Source: Halobacteriales archaeon QH_10_65_19 | GTDB lineage: Archaea; Halobacteriota; Halobacteria; Halobacteriales; Haloarculaceae | DNA: 7,969 bases | Direction: 5' to 3' | NCBI GenBank assembly: GCA_003022085.1 | Contig: PXQK01000110.1 | Span: 1 to 7,969 of the forward strand | Shown: piece after piece, positions 5,534-7,969 of the stretch | Layout of the letters: each line of letters opens with the position of its first letter | Position numbering within the stretch: the stretch's first letter is position 1 | Notes under the pieces: model-generated | Databases searched by the model: none | What the model saw: the letters and a program-made list of their open reading frames with translations, nothing else | Told to the model about the DNA's origin: nothing | Program-made: the position numbers and the translations under genes

Positions 5534-5553
5534 CTGTGTGGATGGACACACAG
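5534..5553. promoter_or_regulatory. Palindrome in the divergent promoter region: candidate operator
   Basis: A perfect inverted repeat, CTGTGTG (5534-5540) and CACACAG (5547-5553), flanks a 6-bp centre GATGGA. It lies midway in the 152-bp gap, 67 bp from the minus-strand start codon and 65 bp from the tyrA start codon, upstream of both TATA-like elements. The total length of 20 bp with two-fold symmetry suits a dimeric helix-turn-helix regulator that could act on both genes. No regulator gene is present in the window to assign to it. Confidence 0.4.
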
Positions 5554-5589
5554 CCCGAAGGCCCGTCGGTATTCTGGCCATCGAACATC

Positions 5590-5594
5590 TTTAG
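5590..5594 (+). promoter_or_regulatory. TATA-like element of the tyrA operon
   Basis: TTTAG, within ATCTTTAGTCC, is centred 27 nt before the tyrA ATG at 5619, the classic spacing for a leaderless haloarchaeal transcript. No Shine-Dalgarno sequence precedes the ATG, which agrees. Confidence 0.5.
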
Positions 5595-5618
5595 TCCAGT
5601 CACGGACAACGCCGCCAC

Positions 5619-6413
5619 ATGGACACACTCGTCGTTGGCGCGGGAGCCATGGGACGCTGGCTGGGGCGGGCCCTCCGGGCGGACGCCCACGATCCGGTCT
5701 CGCTGGCCTTCTGCGACACCGATGGGACGGCGACACGCGAGGCAGCTAAAGCGCTAGGTGCCCGCGCGGTCGCACCCGGGGACGACGACGCCTTCGACGC
5801 CGTCTGCATCGCCGTCCCGATCCCCGCTGTGAGCGACGCCATCGCCGAGCACGCGCCCCGGGCCGAGCAGGCGATTGTCGACGTCACGGGGTGGATGGCG
5901 GAACCACTGACAGCCATGCGGACACACGCACCGGAGTGCGAGCGTGCGAGCTTCCACCCGCTGTTCGCGCCCGAGAACGAGCCCGGCAACGTCCCGGTGG
6001 TCGTGGACGCGCCCGGGCCGACGGTCGAGGTGATCCGCGACGCGCTCGCGGCGCGGGACAACAACCTCTTCGAGACGACCGCCGCGGAGCACGACGAGGC
6101 GATGGAGACCGTCCAGGCCCGGACGCACGCCGCCGTCCTCGCCTTCGGCCTCGCTGCCGAACCGGTCGACCCGGCGTTCCACACACCCGTCTCGGCGGCC
6201 CTCGTGGACCTGGTCGAACAGGTGGCCGGCGGCGAACCGCGCGTGTACGCCGACATTCAGGCGACCTTCGACGGCGCCGACGACGTCGCCGACGCCGCCG
6301 AACGGATCGCGTCGGCCGACAGGGAGGCCTTCGAGGCGCTGTACAGGTCGCTCGGGGGCGACGGAATCGACGGCGACGAAGCTGACGACGAACCCCGGGA
6401 GCGTGACCGATGA
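5619..6413 (+). CDS. tyrA: Prephenate/arogenate dehydrogenase (TyrA)
   Basis: TyrA oxidatively decarboxylates prephenate (or arogenate) with NAD(P)+ in the last part of tyrosine synthesis. The 264-residue protein opens with a Rossmann loop GAGAMG (7-12); Asp33 at the end of the second strand favours NAD+ over NADP+. The TyrA signature follows: SFHPLF (111-116), whose His113 matches the catalytic histidine of the HPMFG motif, then HDEAMETVQARTH (158-170) and YADIQ (210-214). The usual DVTSVK-type loop reads DVTGWMAEP here, so a serine and lysine common in the family are replaced. The last 20 residues or so are a charged tail. No ACT or chorismate mutase domain is fused. The ATG is preceded by a TATA-like element at leaderless distance. 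The stop overlaps the next start (ATGA), so the two genes form an operon. Substrate choice between prephenate and arogenate cannot be read from the sequence. Confidence 0.9.
   Translation: MDTLVVGAGAMGRWLGRALRADAHDPVSLAFCDTDGTATREAAKALGARAVAPGDDDAFDAVCIAVPIPAVSDAIAEHAPRAEQAIVDVTGWMAEPLTAMRTHAPECERASFHPLFAPENEPGNVPVVVDAPGPTVEVIRDALAARDNNLFETTAAEHDEAMETVQARTHAAVLAFGLAAEPVDPAFHTPVSAALVDLVEQVAGGEPRVYADIQATFDGADDVADAAERIASADREAFEALYRSLGGDGIDGDEADDEPRERDR
6398..6401 (+). promoter_or_regulatory. Shine-Dalgarno site inside the tyrA 3' end
   Basis: GGAG lies eight bases before the ATG at 6410, within the last codons of tyrA. Together with the ATGA overlap it supports this start for the second gene and translation coupled to tyrA from one mRNA. 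Confidence 0.5.
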
Positions 6414-7876
6414 ACGACGAGCAGCGTGCCGCGATCCGCGACAACGCGAAGTACCTCCGGCAGGTCCGCCCGGTCGACCCCGAGGAGATTCACGAGTATG
6501 TCGACGGCCAGCCCCACCCCGCTGCAGTCCGGCAGGTGCTTCGCGAGGAGGCGACCGACCTCGGCCTGCTCGAACGCGACGACGGCCGGTTCGAACCCGT
6601 CGACGAGGGTTCTATCGACCTCACCTTCCACGGGGTCGACGCGCTCTCCGAATCGATCGTGCGCCAGATCGAGGACCGCCTCGTCGAGCGGTACGGACCG
6701 GGCTGGCCCGACGGTGAGTCCGGCGACGACCTCCGCGCCGTGATCCGCGACTTCAAGCGCCGGTACCTCCGCGGGGAGGTCGTCACGTACGACGAGACGA
6801 CCGCGCTGGGCTACGCCATCTACCACCTCCCGCCGTACTTCGCGGCGGTCCAGTACGTCCTCGCCGACCTGGCGGCCGACAACCTCCTCCCCCGGAAGCT
6901 GCGGGTGCTCGACGTCGGCGCCGGCGTCGGCGGCCCGGCGCTTGGGATCGACGCGCTGCTGCCCGACGACGCCCTCGTCGAGTACCACGCCGTCGAACCC
7001 AGCGACGCGTCGGACCTCCTGGACGATCTCCTCGACGCAACCGGGTGTAATGTCCACCCAACGATCCACCGCGAGCCCGTCGAGGCGTTCGACCCTGACG
7101 GTCCGTACGACCTGATCCTCTGTGCGAACGTACTTTCGGAGCTCGGGGATCCGGTCGGGGTCGTCGCCGACCTGCTCGACGTGCTCGCCGACGACGGCTC
7201 TGTCGTCGCGCTCGCCCCCGCGGACCGCAACACAGCGATCGGGCTACGCCGGATCGAGCGCGAAATCGAGGCCCAGCGGGACGTAACCGTCTACGGCCCG
7301 ACGGTGCGGCTGTGGCCCGGCCACCGACCGGGCACCGACTCCTGGTCGTTCGACCGCAAGCCGCCCCTGGCGGCCCCGGCGTTCCAGCGTCGCCTCGACG
7401 AGGGCGAACGTGGCGAGCGACCGCCGGACGGGGTCGACGAGCAGACACGACGGGAGGATGCCGGGGCCCGGCAGCCGGGAGACGGCGAGTTCGTCAACGT
7501 CAACGTGCAGTACGCCTACTCGGTGCTGCGAACCGACGGAGAGCAGGCCGTCAGGTTCCGACCCGACCCCGAGCGGGAGGCGAAGATGGCGGAGATGGAA
7601 CGACACATAACAGAGCGCATCGACTGTGTCGGCGTAAAGCTCAGCCCGAACCTCGCCGACGGCGGCAACCCGCTGTTTCTCGTCGGCGACGGCAGCCAGC
7701 GCCGCGACCACTTCGCGGTCCTGACCGAACCGTCGGCCTTCAACCGGTCGCTGGAAGCTGCCGACTACGGCACACTCTTGGGCTTCGAGAACGTCCTCGT
7801 CCTGTGGAACGACGACGAGGGCGCCTATAATCTGGTGGTCGGCGGCGAGACGGTTGTCGATCGGATCCCGATCTGA
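6410..7876 (+). CDS. Rsm22/METTL17-like SAM-dependent methyltransferase family protein
   Basis: This 488-residue protein resembles the Rsm22 family, which acts in assembly of the small subunit of mitochondrial ribosomes and has bacterial and archaeal relatives. An N-terminal part (about 10-65) looks like a winged helix. The family-type block YDETTALGYAIYHLPPYFAA (127-146) follows, then the SAM fold: loop VLDVGAGVGGPAL (166-178), acidic strand AVEPSD (194-199), YDLILCANVLSEL (233-245) and PADRNTAIGLRRIE (270-283), matching the PGT-x-x-GF region of relatives. After a charged linker (about 325-360) comes YAYSVLR (368-374), like the FSYLVLR of the family, and a C-terminal beta-rich domain. The stretch 296-318, where relatives have CPH and DWCHF cysteines of an Fe-S site, reads PGH and DSWSF; only three scattered Cys remain in the protein. 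Whether it methylates rRNA or acts as a binding factor is unknown. It is coupled to tyrA by ATGA. Confidence 0.7.
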   Translation: MNDEQRAAIRDNAKYLRQVRPVDPEEIHEYVDGQPHPAAVRQVLREEATDLGLLERDDGRFEPVDEGSIDLTFHGVDALSESIVRQIEDRLVERYGPGWPDGESGDDLRAVIRDFKRRYLRGEVVTYDETTALGYAIYHLPPYFAAVQYVLADLAADNLLPRKLRVLDVGAGVGGPALGIDALLPDDALVEYHAVEPSDASDLLDDLLDATGCNVHPTIHREPVEAFDPDGPYDLILCANVLSELGDPVGVVADLLDVLADDGSVVALAPADRNTAIGLRRIEREIEAQRDVTVYGPTVRLWPGHRPGTDSWSFDRKPPLAAPAFQRRLDEGERGERPPDGVDEQTRREDAGARQPGDGEFVNVNVQYAYSVLRTDGEQAVRFRPDPEREAKMAEMERHITERIDCVGVKLSPNLADGGNPLFLVGDGSQRRDHFAVLTEPSAFNRSLEAADYGTLLGFENVLVLWNDDEGAYNLVVGGETVVDRIPI

Positions 7877-7898
7877 GATTTCGTGTCAGTAAGTCGAT

Positions 7899-7969
7899 CT
7901 ACCACGGCTTGCTGCCGGTCGGCTGTTCGACATCCTGGCGGATTGTTCGGGTAGCAGAAGAACGAACCT
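7899..7969 (-). CDS. Possible 3' end of a convergent gene, cut by the window edge
   Basis: One minus-strand frame is open from the right edge to a TAG at 7901-7899 and ends RQDVEQPTGSKPW. Its last codons have the G/C-rich third positions of local genes, whereas the other two minus frames give Cys- or Ser/Arg-rich peptides less like coding sequence. If real, this gene converges on the Rsm22-like gene with 22 bp between the stop codons. Only 22 full codons are visible, so the product cannot be named. Confidence 0.35.
   Translation of the reverse strand, partial: VRSSATRTIRQDVEQPTGSKPW

Overview
The window looks like chromosomal DNA of a halophilic archaeon (class Halobacteria). It is GC-rich with strong G/C preference at third codon positions. 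The proteins are acidic (Asp/Glu-rich). Several genes have a TATA-like element about 27 nt before the start codon, implying leaderless mRNAs, and the gene content (archaeal Trm5, a haloarchaeal small Cys-cluster protein, haloarchaeal TyrA) fits. I see no insertion sequence, integrase, CRISPR array, rRNA or tRNA. The genus cannot be told from the sequence alone.

Left part, minus strand (1-2525): trm5, the tRNA m1G37 methyltransferase, is followed by a 307-bp gap and then an Fe3+/spermidine-type ABC transporter ATPase. The ATPase's last codons overlap (ATGA) the start of a possible next gene that runs off the left edge. The gap holds two notable things: a compact cluster of hairpins just past the trm5 stop (1454-1542), and a DtxR/IdeR-like iron box (1313-1326) at the predicted promoter of the ATPase, which suggests an iron-uptake operon.

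Middle (2526-5092), plus strand: a possible 30-residue one-helix membrane peptide; a cytoplasmic sensor histidine kinase with three PAS domains and no response regulator beside it; and a 151-residue protein with a C-x-C-x5-C-x-C cluster. An unrecognised low-complexity acidic, Met/Gly-rich protein (5098-5466, minus) converges on the latter with only 5 bp between the stop codons.

Right part (5467-7969): a divergent promoter region with a 7-bp-arm palindrome at its centre, then a two-gene plus-strand operon, tyrA (prephenate/arogenate dehydrogenase, tyrosine synthesis) and an Rsm22/METTL17-like methyltransferase, overlapping by ATGA. In the latter, the segment that holds Fe-S cysteines in relatives appears to have lost them. 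The last 70 bases may hold the 3' end of a minus-strand gene converging on this operon.

Most of the window is ordinary haloarchaeal core genome. The points most worth following are the hairpin cluster, the iron box, the Fe-S-less Rsm22 homologue, the divergent-promoter palindrome and the Met/Gly-rich protein.
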